From the NCBI RefSeq assembly GCF_024323335.1, contig NC_066583.1, positions 409,832,031 to 409,896,030 of the forward strand: a DNA stretch of 64,000 bases, written 5' to 3'. Numbering within the stretch: position 1 is the stretch's first letter; the number at the start of each line of letters is the position of its first letter. This document shows, one piece after another, positions 47,564-59,392 of this stretch. The stretch is from Lathyrus oleraceus (taxonomy: Eukaryota > Streptophyta > Magnoliopsida > Fabales > Fabaceae). A model generated the notes under the pieces. The model searched no databases. It saw only the letters and a program-made list of their open reading frames with translations, and had not been told where the DNA came from. The translations under genes were made by a program, and so were the position numbers.

Positions 47564-47884
47564 GCTTCATGAACCATTGTCATGCTTGTTCTCATTTTCA
47601 TCTAGCCACTTCATTGAGCATAGGAGCCTCCTAGGAGCAAGGGCACATGTGATTGCTTGAGCTTCAAAACAAAATAGGTTAGTGACATATTTTTGTGATT
47701 TTGGTTAGTAAACAAATAAGAAAGGAAATAATATACAATTGAAGCATGTTTGGTGGTTAGAAACCAACTCACACAAGTCCCAACCCTAGGGTAAGGAGCC
47801 ACACATGCTATGATCCTTTAGGCAATGCAATGAGCAATGATATGATGTCATGAGGGATCTTAGGGTCAAAATTAGGGTCTTACA
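47564..47884 (-). mobile_element. True start of the minus Ogre 5' LTR
   Basis: About 320 bp that match 9023-9349, ending (minus strand, beginning) in TGTAAGACC at 47884. This part is present only once, showing that the amplification is internal to the LTR. Confidence 0.9.
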
Positions 47885-47889
47885 GCATT
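47885..47889. other. Predicted target site duplication (GCATT)
   Basis: Five bases next to the LTR edge, where the 3' UTR of the outer element begins. The partner should be left of the window, beyond the cut 3' LTR. No polypurine tract lies here, so 47884 is an outer 5' edge. Confidence 0.5.
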
Positions 47890-48440
47890 GACGAATGATC
47901 AAGTTCTTCTCTGATTGCTTCTTTGAAGTTCCTTGATGTCAAGTACATACTTGCCATTAAAAATGTTTATTTAATCAATGGGAATTTCAATGCAATGTTC
48001 ATGCAGGTTTGAAAAATCATTTATTAAGGTGATGTGATAGTGTGTGCCGAATGGACCATTAGTCCAAACGTAGTGCTGATTTGGCTAGTGTGTGAAAGAT
48101 ACAGCAAGAATATGATGCCAATACAGGTGATTAGCAAATATTTAGGAGTCAGTTTACGCAACCTTGTTGCAGTATGCTTTCAGAATAAACCCTACTTCAA
48201 TTAGGTCTTTTGAGAGTTGTAACGTGGCTTGGTTCACGGTTTATTTGAAACGAAGGATATAAGGCTCAAATTGTGTTTTAACCTTGCCCCTTCTTCGTGA
48301 TGATCTCCAGTCTTATATTCAGTTAATCCAACACACATATTCGTCTTCCAAGAGAGTTTGATGGTGTAAAGATGAGGATTCAAGATTCTCTTGAAATGGC
48401 AGTCAGCTTTTTGTTTGTTTTTATGGATGTCGCCTTGATC
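47890..48440 (-). other. 3' UTR piece of the outer minus Tat element
   Basis: 550 bp with no gene seen. It follows the hairpin array in sense direction and is cut at 47885 by the Ogre insertion; the remaining 3' UTR and the 3' LTR should lie left of the window. Confidence 0.55.
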
Positions 48441-48535
48441 CCTAACTTTTGGCTAGACCATTTTTTGAAGCTTTAGTCCATCGGGATTGCCCTAATTTTT
48501 TTTGCCTAAGTATCCTTATCGGGTGTTCGACTTAG
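48441..48535 (-). other. Hairpin array of the outer minus Tat element (two units)
   Basis: Minus-strand units with the same plan as at 26466-26680. The first stem is CTAAGT/ACTTAG (48530-48535 with 48506-48511), followed by an AGGCAAAA tail. The second is TGGAC/GTCTA (48476-48480 with 48454-48458, one G-U pair), followed by GCCAAAAGTTAGGGAT. Confidence 0.7.
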
Positions 48536-49194
48536 CGGGCTCTTTCTTTGATTTTTTTGGAAAATTATGATTGCCAAATCATTGGTTATTGAAGAACAAC
48601 CAACATAACTTTTGGATTTTGCTTGGTTCCTTCTACACTTCAGGATGTGTGCAAAGAATATCATGTGGTTGATCCTGAGACGGGATGTTTCATCTTGTAA
48701 TTTGAATGCGTAGTAAGATTAACTGAACACTACCCTGCCCCAAGTTAAATGTAAGGGTTTGTAAATCCGAAAGAAACTCCTACTTCTAGGCTCGAAGTGG
48801 TTGACTAGGGATTAACTCCTTATCTCTCTAGTGTTTAGGGATATGAAACAATGCTTGTACATCATCAGCAGGATTTCATCCGAAAGCATACAGTCAACAA
48901 TTATGGGTATTTTGTTTTTGTCATCCTCCCTTCAATCTTTGCTAAAATAACAATTTGATAGCTGAATGGGAGTAATATTTTTTGTTTTTTTTAAATGGAA
49001 AATATGAGTGAATACGAAAGGATTCGTTTAAAACATGTATGATCATTTCACTAATATTTCCATTAAAGGAAATCAACAATACTTGAAAGCAGATAAGTAC
49101 TTAACATGCAAAGAAAAATACAAATAAAATGATAGAAATAGCCAAATGGTTCCCAGTGCAGATGAAGCTCTCTCGTGCCTGGCTCACTGATGGG
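48536..49194 (-). other. Noncoding stretch between gag end and hairpin array
   Basis: About 660 bp where a full element would hold pol. I see no RT, RNase H or integrase motif in any frame. It may be residue of the pre-RT intron or spacer; I cannot assign it. Confidence 0.5.
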
Positions 49195-50793
49195 CTAGCC
49201 TTTTTCAGAGTAGTGGTAGTTATGCTCATCGAGACCAGTATGATAATCATCTTCAAACCTATTCTCGGAAATTTCTTCCATAACATGGACTGATGGACCA
49301 ACATAACTAGGTGAAGGAGTATTACTGATTTGCAAGCTTCGAGGCGCAAATGCGAACATCTTGGAATCAAGCAGGATTTATACTTTGCTCTTGAGCACCT
49401 TACAGTCTTCAGTTGAATGCCCATGTGCCCCAGCATGGAAGTCACATCGAGCATTTGCGTCAAAGCCTGGTGGATATGGAGGACTTACTAGTTTTAGCTC
49501 CTTTGGCACTATCAGACCTCTCTCAATCAAATATAGAAGTACTTGACTGTATGGAATTGGAAGCAAATCACTATGTCTCGCTGGATTTCTTGGCCTTTAT
49601 TGAGCATGTTGACGTTGTCTATGCGGAACATCCTTCTGTTTGTATGGTTGCTGAGGTGGAACCTGTTGTTGATACTGAGGAGATCCTTGATTTGTAGGAT
49701 ACTGGCCATGTGGAGAAGATGGTGTCTGATATGAAGCTTGTGGGATTTCCCAGACTACATTAACTTCATCCTGTTATTACTCTTGGGAATTGATAATAGA
49801 TTCACTCTTAATGCTCTGGATACTCGAGGTGCATTGGATTCTTCCACTTTTGAGGCCATGCTCGATGCGTTCTCCAATTGACACCAAGTGAGCGAAATAT
49901 GATGTTGCACTACTAATCATCCTTTCGAAGTAAGGACTTTGTAAGGTATCCCTGAATAATTCCGTCAATTCTTTCTCTAAGAGTGGCGGTTCAAAGCGAC
50001 CTACTAACTCTCTCTATATTTGGGCATACCCTCTAAAGGATCCGTTGCTTTCCTAAGATAAGGCTCTCAACTGCATACGACCGGGAGCTATGTCCAAATT
50101 GTATTTGTACTGCTTCAAAAAGGCGTTAGCTAGGTCCAACCATGATTGGATGTGACTCTTTTCTAACTTTATATACTAACTCAATGATGCCCCAGTCAAG
50201 TTGTCCTAAAAACAGTGAATCATTAGCTTATCATTGTGAGCATAAGAAGTCATTTTTCGGCAAAACATCACCAAATGGTGCTTTAGACAGTTATCCCCTT
50301 TGTACTTCTCAAATTCTGGTACTTTGAATTTTACGAGTATAACCAGGCCAGGTACCAAACACATGTCTAAGGCATTCAGTTCAACAATATCTTGTCCTTC
50401 TATAGCCTTGAGTCTTTTCTCTAGCACGTGATATCTTTCAACAATCTCATCATCTCGTGGTCGTTCAGTATTAACCACCAGGCTTGTTCCATGGAAGTCT
50501 GGCACAGAGAATGCAAAATTGTGATACTCAACAACATCATGATATGAGGAATACCCATCTTGAACAATATGACTCCCTTGTACAATAGAGTTATCAACTG
50601 GGATTTGTACATGCTAAGGTTGGGTAGGATCATTTACTGGAGGTGGAATAACATTCTCGACAACTGCAGCCTGTTGAATGTTGTCCTCCCTCTTTGCTAA
50701 AGCTATCATAGCCTCCACAAGTTGGTTTATTTGGTCTTTCATCGAGTCAACATCTCCTCTCAAAGCAATGTGGCTTTTCTCCAACGGATCCAT
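49195..50793 (-). pseudogene. gag: gag remnant of the outer minus Tat element
   Basis: Starts at ATG 50793 (MDPLEKSHIALRGDVDSMKDQ), a coiled-coil-like N-terminus as in the other gags. Capsid motifs are FKVPEFEKYKGDNCLKHH (about 50300), LANAFLKQYKYNLDIAPGRMQ (about 50100) and LLEKELTELFRDTLQSPYFER (about 49950). A Q-rich linker follows, then a knuckle CDFHAGAHGHSTEDC (about 49440). One frame holds for about 530 codons but has around eight stops, among them 50206-50208, 49777-49779 and 49378-49380; most sit where the sister gags have Q or W. It lies directly downstream of the leader with no ORF1 before it, so this element is a Tat type other than Ogre. Confidence 0.85.
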
Positions 50794-51628
50794 AATCTTT
50801 CTAGAGACACTTCAAGTTAGATACGAATGTCGGGAGTTCAACTACGGGTTATGGACAAAGGATGGGATGACTTTTTTTGTTTATGAAAATGATATGCAAT
50901 TCATGCTGATGAGATGAGAATGCATGAAATTTTGTATTTAGGTATGCAAAAGAAAATGTAATTCAGGTATAGTTAGGATCCAGGATATCATGAGTATCAT
51001 ATGGAACACCCTATACGGAGGTTCTATGTTCTCTACCCCACATACAAAGGATGGCTCCTAAGGTTGTTCCTTTCCAAGACAAAACTTAGAGTCATGGATT
51101 GTGTTCAGCATCCCATCGCAATAATGGGCTAGCCACACCGCGATGAGGGTTCTGAATCAATATGCTTTAAGTGGGATCTTCGTATTATTGGAACAAGGTG
51201 TAGACCCCTCGGTTCAATACTACATAATCGCCAATTATGAAAACAAACTTTGGGTTAAGGCGAGGTTCCTAGAGTCATAGATCGTGTTCAAAGTTTCCTC
51301 GCAATAATGGGCCATCCATATTGTGATGGAAAATCCGAACATATATACTCTAGGTGGAGTCTTCGTATTATTCCAACGAGGTGTATACCCCTCAGTTCAA
51401 TACTACACAACTCTTGGTTCTAAGTTCTTCTCAAAGCTCGGGTAAGGAGCTTATCTCACAACATGTATAAAGCACCATAGACCATCCAATATAATATCAG
51501 AATAAATCATATAGCATAAATAATACAGTAAGATACAGAGAAGCAATATGGAAGAAAGAAACAATATTTTAACATTCTACGCAAATTGAACTAAATTAGG
51601 CTTGACTCTCTCTTGCTTGGAGCAAATG
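50794..51628 (-). other. Leader of the outer minus Tat element
   Basis: About 830 bp between PBS and gag with no gene. It contains two copies of a ~145-bp sequence starting (plus strand) at 51087 and 51270, so a 183-bp period; both carry TAGAGTCATxGAT...CAATAATGGGC...CTTCGTATTATT. Confidence 0.75.
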
Positions 51629-51646
51629 TCCCCAGCAGAGTCTCCA
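51629..51646 (-). other. Primer binding site, tRNA-Arg type
   Basis: Minus strand TGGAGACTCTGCTGGGGA, two bases after the LTR end. It differs at one base from the PBS at 17716-17733. Confidence 0.82.
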
Positions 51647-52090
51647 TCTATCGCATCTCGAAAAATACGATCCTTCGCGAGGGTCGCGGAAAAAATTAGT
51701 TCGAACAGAGTCGCCACCGAACTTTATTTATCCCAATGAAGGAATAGGAAAATATCGATAAAGCCTTTAGAAAATAGAATAATGGTCGTCGCAACCATAT
51801 TCGGGTTTGGGAGTCGATTACGCAAGGGGAAGGTATTAGCACCCCTCACGTCCTTTGTACTCAACGGGAACCTTTTAGTTTAATTTTCAATTTGAATGTT
51901 AACTTATGTTGTTTGTTTTCTTCGAGTGATAAAATATTGAAAATAGAGATGGATGGAAACCTCAGAAGGGGGGAAAATGGAAGTTTTTTATTAGTGTGCT
52001 CGCCAAGATCTCGCAATCTCATGCCTACACATCCTTATGGTGCAATAAGGAAATCAGAGCATTATTAGTTCAGGGACTACGGTTGGTTGG

Positions 52091-52440
52091 TGTATTTTAA
52101 TAAACGGCTGTTTAGATCACGTTCTAAAGGCTAAACATTGGCTTGTCTACTCTCGGCGGAGGCTTAAGCACTAGTTTGTTGTGCGCGTTAGAAGGGATTA
52201 AATAGTGTTCTTATTGAAAAGAATTTCGTTCCCACGGGGGAGATGAAAGAGGTTTGATAAGTTGGATGTCTTTTAATGAACAGGTGCTTAGATCGTATCC
52301 TAGCGGTTAGACGTTGGCTTGCATGCTCGCGGTGGAGACTTAAGCGCTAGTTTGTGTACGCACTAGAAAGGATTAAGCAACGTTCTTTCTAAAAAGATTT
52401 AAGTTGTTGGCCGCACGGGGGCGAGGAATTAAGTTTAATA
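52091..52440 (-). repeat. 176-bp tandem repeat in the LTR
   Basis: Two diverged copies starting at 52091 and 52267, each with a GTTTAGATC/GCTTAGATC start, a TTGGCTTG core and a CTTAAGC..CTAGTTTG block. Confidence 0.75.
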
Positions 52441-52474
52441 TGTTTGGTATTTTGGATAAGAATGACAAAAGATT

Positions 52475-52930
52475 GAGTAATATGGTGCACACCAATCGTT
52501 CAATTCTTTTGAGGAATAATAAGGCAAATGCCTTCTACTCCCTTTTTCATTTAAATTATTATTGAAAATTTGTTTTCAGAAATTGAATATGCGCGGCAGT
52601 GAGGCGTACGCCTCCCACTTTCTTATTCAAGGAACAATTAAGCGTGCGCCACCCATTCCTTTATCCAAGTTCATTTAATGTGTTTTAATCGGAAGTCGAT
52701 AATTTGAGCAATATGGCGAACACCAATCATTCAAGTATTTGAGAATTGGTGAGGTGAATGTCTCCCATTCTTCTTCATCCGAAGTTTAGAATTAAAAGAT
52801 TTTAATCGAACGACAAGAATTCGAGCAATATGGAGAACGCCAATCATTCAAATACTCGAGAGATAGTGAAGCGAACGCCTCCTATACTTTTTTCATCCAA
52901 AGTTTATAAAAATATTCTTTTAGAAGTTAT
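52475..52930 (-). repeat. ~118-bp tandem repeat in the LTR
   Basis: Units beginning GAG(T/C)AATATGG at 52475, 52705 and 52823, with a decayed unit near 52584. Each has ACCAATCATTCAA and GAA(T/C)GCCTCC-like words. Confidence 0.75.
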
Positions 52931-55518
52931 ATTAATTTTGAAAAGCACTTGAATTTTGCATTTTCAGAATTAATCGAATTTGGATAGAAATACTTGGTGT
53001 CTCAATCATCTAATCGATTTAATTAAAATCGAGTAGGTCTCATTGTAAGAAAGCCCAAGAGTAAGCTATGTGAGGTTGATGGCGATGCTAAAAGCGATCG
53101 ACTTACAAATGTACAGAAATGGTGGCTCGACATTGAATCGAGGATTATTTGATTTTGTCTTGAAATTCGTTTGGATTGATGATGAAATTGAACTGGTCTT
53201 AGTTTAGAAATGATGCGAAATTGTGATAGTAAAAGAAATCGATCAATTTCTAGTTAACAAAATTGATTTGTTAAAATTTGGTTAAAATAATTAATTAAGA
53301 TTAATTATCAAATTTATTTAATTAAATCAAATAATAAAATTAATTAAAATCAATTAATCCAAATTACTTGATTAAAAAATTTTTCATTAAACAATAAATT
53401 AAATTAGATTGAAAATGGGACAAGTAATAATGTCGATTTAAAAAAATGATAATGTGCTCAAAAGCCGGTTTGTTCGTAATGACAATATGATTTAATGTCA
53501 TACGCAAAAATCATAACACGGCGAAAATATCCTATCAATGTATTGAAATTTTGGTGGTATATTGGCATGAAATTACCGAATCCACGGGTCTAATCTAATT
53601 TTATCACAATGAAAATCAAATGAAAAAACCCGATATTGTATTTACTTCTTTACGACCATCATCTTATTGCACTAATATCACGATGTCAAAATCCAAATCA
53701 AGCACATTGTAATACAATCAGAATCCTCTTACACCATAATATTTGACAATTAACTAAGAGTGTAATTACATTCCTGTAATTTAAATCAAAATATATTTTC
53801 AGTAGAGTATTTGTATCAACTAGAGCAAATGCCAATAACAACTAACTAAATAGCCAGAAATATGGAAAATATAAGAAAATGAAATTCCACTCCAAGTTCT
53901 CGACACAATCAAAATTCGATTTCCCACATTTAAAAGTTCAATCCAATATTTTCAAAAATAAATAAATAGAGAAGTATCAATTAGTACCTAAACTAACCTG
54001 GAACAGACACAAAACAGTCTAACCGTCAACATTTATTATAATAAAAAACCTTACCCCAACAAATATTAACTAAGACAAAAGAATATATCCATGACCAGCT
54101 TCATTATTTAAGAAAGATTACCAATCACTCAAATATCATTCCTTAAGGACAATGAAAATAAAGATTATCAATCAAATTTCAGTAACACAAACAAACTAAA
54201 GCCAAGGTATTTTCCTACGTTCACCCACTGTACCAGCAACACAAATACAACTATACTTTTCATTGTTATTGAACCAGCATATAACAGTTCAAAAATGACC
54301 CCCACAATGGATCGATTCATTCACTTAGAAATTAAAATCACTCAAACATGTACATAATCTATACAGTCCAGCAACACATTAAATCGATATTGAATTTTAC
54401 TACAGAATAGTAATGGCTTACAAATTATATCGAAATGTTTATCGAACGTCAAGTTATCAGCGGAGGCAAGTCGTAGTTGTCGTGTTGTTGAGCTTCTGTT
54501 GTCCTTGAGGTTAAAACTTGCCTTGTTTGCTGAGTTGTTGTTAAGGGCAATTAGAGTGGCTAGATCGCGGCGGACTTTGGGGTTGTCACGGCGGTGTTGA
54601 TGAGTTGTGAAGTTTGAAGGAGGATTGGTTTGGAAGTTTAATGGAGGCGGAAAACGTTGGTTTGGGTGGCAGTTTCGTCGACGATTCCTGCGGAGGTTGA
54701 CAGTGGAAAAGGTTTAAGGGAGAGGACGGTGGTATTTGTGTTAATCGCGGACGGAGGGAGGTCGCAGGTGTGCGAACGGCGGAGTTTGTGGCCGGAGGAA
54801 GAGTGAGGTGCGGCTAGGTGTTACGGGTGTGAGTGGAAAGGTGAAGCGATGCGTGAGGTGTGTGGGTTGAGCGGCGGCGGAAGGAGAGTGACGGAGAGGT
54901 GAGTGAAGATGGTGCGGTTTTCATGGAGGAGATTTTGGTGGTTTTGTGAAGTGTGAGGGTTGAACGATGGTGAAGGGAGCGTCGCCGGTGTTGATGAGAT
55001 GTGAAGATTGAGGGAGATAAGTGGTGGTAAGATGTGCCGCGACGGGTGTTGAGGTTGTGTTGGTTTCGGATGTCGCGTTTTGGTGATGTGGACGGAGATG
55101 AAGACGGTGGTCAGCGGTGAAGAAGGAATAGTTAACGGTGATGGACGGAGATGGGGATGGTCCGGCGGAGGATTATGTTGAGAGGACGAAAGTTTTAAGG
55201 AAAAAAAATAATTCCTCTGAGTGGTCTTCTGTGTTTTCTCTTTCAAGAAGAGGATTCTATTTTTTTCCTTTTGTCTGTTTCCAGTCAGTGGGCAGAGAGA
55301 GGGTAGTGGAGGAATGTCTGTTACCTCTTTTTCTTTTCACCTTTTTTATTACCATTTTTTTTTGTGAGAGAGAAAAAGCCTATCTCTTTTGTTTTTTACC
55401 TGAGAGCGTGAAGGTCAATGAGAGAGGAAAAGTTGTCAAGCCCCAAGGAACCGTTCACCATCGTCCTTATTGCCACATGTTATCCACCCATTGCTAGCTA
55501 CATGGGGACGCATGGCTC

Positions 55519-55526
55519 TTTATAAA
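55519..55526 (-). promoter_or_regulatory. TATA box candidate of the outer Tat LTR
   Basis: TTTATAAA, about 815 bp into the LTR on the minus strand; its place relative to the LTR start is similar to that of the Ogre TATA boxes (about 1.5 kb), though not homologous. Confidence 0.4.
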
Positions 55527-56339
55527 TGAAGAGAAAAGATTATTTTATTTTTTTCTATTTTTTTTAATGATTAATATCTTTTATTATCTAATTTTTTATT
55601 GGATGAGTAGATAAATACATGGATAACTAATAATGACCATTGATTAATTTGATCTAACGAGCATGATTAATTCAAAGAAGCACACCAAGAAGCACACGCC
55701 ATTTAAATAAATTAAAAAGCCTATAATTTCCTTTTTAGATGATTTAATCGATTTAAAACAATTTAAATCAATTGAATCAAATAAAAATTCCAACTTCTAT
55801 AATGAGTATGATAAAAATAAAATAAGGACATGGAAAATTCTATTTATTTTTTCTGAATATTTTGGCGAAAGAACAAAATTAAAACGACTATAAATGAATA
55901 AAAGTAGGGAGAAAATTTAAGTGAAAAATAAAATCGGATGCACTAAAATGATCAGCATGAAATATACTTATTGGAAAAATACAACGTTTCTTTTAATCTT
56001 GACATAAATTTTGATCGGTTGAAAGGTTCAGGCGGGTCAAAATGCGACCGAAAAAGTCGTCGAAAAATATAACGAGTACAACAGGTTAAACTACGTGAAC
56101 CGTAGATTAATAATACTAACGTTTGCAAGTTTAATTTCGAAACTTTTTACCCGCTGATTTTGCACGTACTTGAGGAATGATTTAACAAATTTGTCTGTAT
56201 ATTCAAGAATTTATTCTGAATTATATTTTAGATTTTATTCATGATGAAATGCATGTCAAGCTATACATATGATGCAAACTGAAATTAAAATCGAATTTAT
56301 AAAAACTTTAAAATGCCCGGACAAAATTGGGGTATGACA

Positions 56340-57741
56340 CCCTCAAGATGAAAACCGTATGGCAGATTCTCTTGTAACATTGGCTTCAATGATTATGGTG
56401 AAATTCAGGAATGAAGTTCCTAATTTGATTATGATGCGTCTTGACAGGCCAACTCATGTGTTTGCTGTTGAAGAAGTCAAAGATGAAAAGCCTTGGTATT
56501 ATGATATCAAATGTTTCCTCCAAAGTTAGATTTACCTGCCCGGGGCATCTTTGAAAGATAAGAAGATTTTGAGAAGATTAGCTAGCAACTTCTACCTGAA
56601 TGGTGATGTGCTTTATAAGAGAAATTTCAATATGATTTTGCTCAGATGCGTGGATAGACACGAAGCAGACCTGTTGATGACTGAAGTCCATGAAGGTTCC
56701 TTTGGTACTCATTCCAATGGACATGCTATGTAAAAGAAGATGTTGAGAGTAGGTTACTATTGGCTGACAATGGAATCTAACTGTTGCAAGTTTGTGAAGA
56801 AATGCCACAAGTGTCAGATTTATGCAGATAAAATTCATGTTCCTCCGACAATGTTGAATGCCATTTCCTCTCCATGGCCCTTCTCCGTGAGGGGAATTGA
56901 TATGATTGGTATGATTGAGCCCAAAACTTCGAACGAGCACCATTTAATTTTGGTGGCTATTGATTACTTCATAAAGTGGGTTGAAGCGACATCGTATGCA
57001 AATGTGACCAAGCAAGTTATTGTGAGATTTATCAAGAATCAGATTAAATGCCAGTATGGTGTGCCAAGTAAGATCATTACTGATAATGAATCTAACTTGA
57101 ATAACAATATGGTTTAAGCTCTTTGCAAGGACTTCAAGATTGCGCATCATAATTCTCCTCCCTACAGGCCTAACATGAATGGGGATGTTGAAGCTGCAAA
57201 TAAGAACATTAAGAAGATCATTCAGAAGATGGTTGTGACATACAAAGATTGGCATGAGATGCTCTCATTTTCTTTGCATGGGTACCGTACATCTATCCGC
57301 ACTTCAATAAGGGAAACCCCTTTCTCTCTTGTTTATGGCATGAAAGTTATGCTCCCAGTAGAGGTTGAGATCCCATCATTACGTGTCTTGATGGAAGCCA
57401 ACTTGACTGAAGCTGAATGGTGTCAGACCATATATGATCAGTTGAATTTTATTGAAGAGAAAAGATTGATTGCCATATGTCATGGTTAGCTGTATCATCA
57501 GAGAATGAAGAAAGAATTTGATGAGAAGGTCAGGCCTCGCGTGTTTAGAGAAGTTGACCTCGTTCTCAAGAAGATTTTCTCTTTCAAACCTGATGCAAGG
57601 GGAAAACGGACTCCTAATTATGAAGGCCCATATGTTGTTAAGAGAGCCTTTTCAGGCGGTGTTTTTCTTCTTACAACTATGGATGGTGAAGAGTTCACAC
57701 GTCCTGTGAATGCCAATGAAGTCAAGAAATACTTCGCCTAA
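56340..57741 (+). pseudogene. pol: RNase H end plus integrase of an older plus-strand Tat/Ogre element
   Basis: Begins abruptly inside the second RNase H domain (PQDENRMADSLVTLASM, the DENQMADALA motif) because the minus Tat element was inserted here. It continues through the H2C2 finger (HEGSFGTHSNGH ... CHKC), the DDE core (Asp codons 56899 and 57082, Glu 57190, spacing as in the 14-kb element) and the C-terminal tail ending NANEVKKYFA at 57741. A single frame is kept for 1.4 kb with stops at 56527-56529, 56731-56733, 57115-57117 and 57487-57489. The usual DNGSN around the second Asp reads DNESN. It is about as similar to the minus remnant at 12997-13260 as to the 14-kb element. Confidence 0.9.
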
Positions 57742-57769
57742 AAAAAGAAAAGAACAGCTAGCTAATATG

Positions 57770-57925
57770 AAAATCCGAAAGGGCGGCTTAGGCAAAAATG
57801 AGCATCTCGGTGGATCGAAAACCCGGAAGGGCGGTCCAGGCAAAAATTAGACATAAAACAGAAAATTTATCTCGGTAGATTGAGTACTCCCCCTTAGGGA
57901 AATCTAGGCAAAAATTAGGGATTAT
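57770..57925 (+). other. Hairpin array after integrase (three units)
   Basis: The first unit has TCC/GGG closing GAAA (57774-57776/57781-57783) with a weak outer stem. The second is GGATCG/CGGTCC at 57812-57817/57832-57837 with inner CCC/GGG. The third is TAGATT/AATCTA at 57876-57881/57901-57906. Each is followed by GGCAAAAAT-type tails at 57791, 57840 and 57907. Confidence 0.78.
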
Positions 57926-59392
57926 GTCAAGTAACTGCATTCGGTTGATCCTAATCCCGTTAAGCAGTTTTGAGCAGTCATTTGGTTCTAATTCATTATT
58001 CTCAACCGAAGACAAGCACAATGGATGTTGAAGTTGGTAGATAGAGTAGTGATCAATGTATTCAATGTAGCCCTTTTCTATGTAAATTACCATTTTCAAA
58101 CTTTGTAAAGATCTTTGGAGTCTCGTCATTTACGGACTACCATTCTATTAAATAAAGTTGAGCTTTTATCCAATTATTTCTATTCTTATTAACTTCTGCT
58201 AAATAAAATTGAATTTTTATGATGATAATTTTAAAATAAATTAATGAATAATAGTTATTTTTCTTAAAATAATAAGAATAATCACTTTAAGAATAATAGA
58301 TTTCAGCAAGGAATGTCAACAACAATCCGAGAACAAATAAGTCTTGAAGTGTGAAGCATTTACTGGTCTTCCCCAAGCAGTTGGTTTGGTAACTATTTTC
58401 CTCCCTATAAGTTTGTTGTTGATCCCCGACTTGGTCGATAAGTTTATCCTTGGGTAATTTATCATCCCTAGTAGAGTTGAGCTGATGATCGACCCCTTTG
58501 CAATTTCATTTTCCCTAGCTAAGGTGCTCATGTTTTGTACCCCCTAGTTTGTGATTTATGATTGGACCCTAGAGAGAAACCTTTATTTGGTTTCCATTTG
58601 CATTTAATTGTGGCATAGCTTCGGCAGTTTCTCCTTTGTGCGAATCAGACCTGGTTATCTTCGGCATGTTTGATTGATCATCCTTCAACAATGCTCTCTC
58701 CCCGTAGAGTTTGCCATGATTGATTGGAAGCATGTTCTCCATGTCTTTCCCCATCTATAGTTGATTTATTCAGAGCTAGATGATTTATTTTCATCCATAG
58801 CATTTTCTCCAGTTGGTGTTTCCACCTTGTTGAGATTAGCCGAGTGTTTTAGTGATGACTCAAATCTTTGTTATTTGTATCCTTTGTATTATTTTGTCAG
58901 CATAATCAAAATCATATACATGCATATTCATGCATAAAACACAACATCAGATATTTCATTATGCATTTTATCGCATTGATTTTTCTTCTAATCCCCTGCT
59001 TCGGTAATATTATTTACCCTTGCAGATTTGGTGTTTGTCCTACTTCAATTAGAGGGTGTCATCCCCAAAAGCAGAAAGAGTTTAACCTTTCTCATTCCCC
59101 ACTGAGTTATTTCCTCATGGATGATTATTATTTCAGTTTCCTCCCCATATAATTATCTGGATGGAATCACTCCCCTTGAGTTATATCCTCATTGGGTTGA
59201 GTCTTTGTTTGACCGATTCTTTCTAGTTATTACCTAGATAGATATTTTGGTCCCCTTAGAGTCTATTACCCAGTAAATGGTAATATTCTTCTCAATTTTT
59301 GAGTACACTACTTTTTCCCAATACCTAGTAAAATGTAATCTAATTCTCTTGTTTTCCCCAACGGATTTGTTTCCACGTTTCCCTAGTGAGTT

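Larger units (their letters stand above)
51649..56339 (-). mobile_element. 5' LTR of the outer minus Tat element
   Basis: 4691 bp. On the minus strand it begins TGTCATACCCCAATTTTG at 56339 and ends GATGCGATA at 51649, where the usual CA end has become TA. It is unrelated in its body to the Ogre LTRs at 4655-9349. It holds tandem repeats (52091-52440 and 52475-52930) and a strongly purine-biased stretch (about 54440-55200, G-rich on the plus strand). The proline-rich ORF of 141 codons at 54821-55246 is a by-product of that bias. Confidence 0.85.

Noticed and set aside
47885..47905. Whether the LTR ending at 47884 is the 3' LTR of the outer minus Tat element.
   Set aside because: No polypurine tract precedes it and the outer element's 5' LTR (51649-56339) is unrelated in sequence.
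54821..55246. Proline/serine-rich 141-codon ORF on the minus strand.
   Set aside because: Lies in a strongly strand-biased stretch inside an LTR; composition alone keeps it open.
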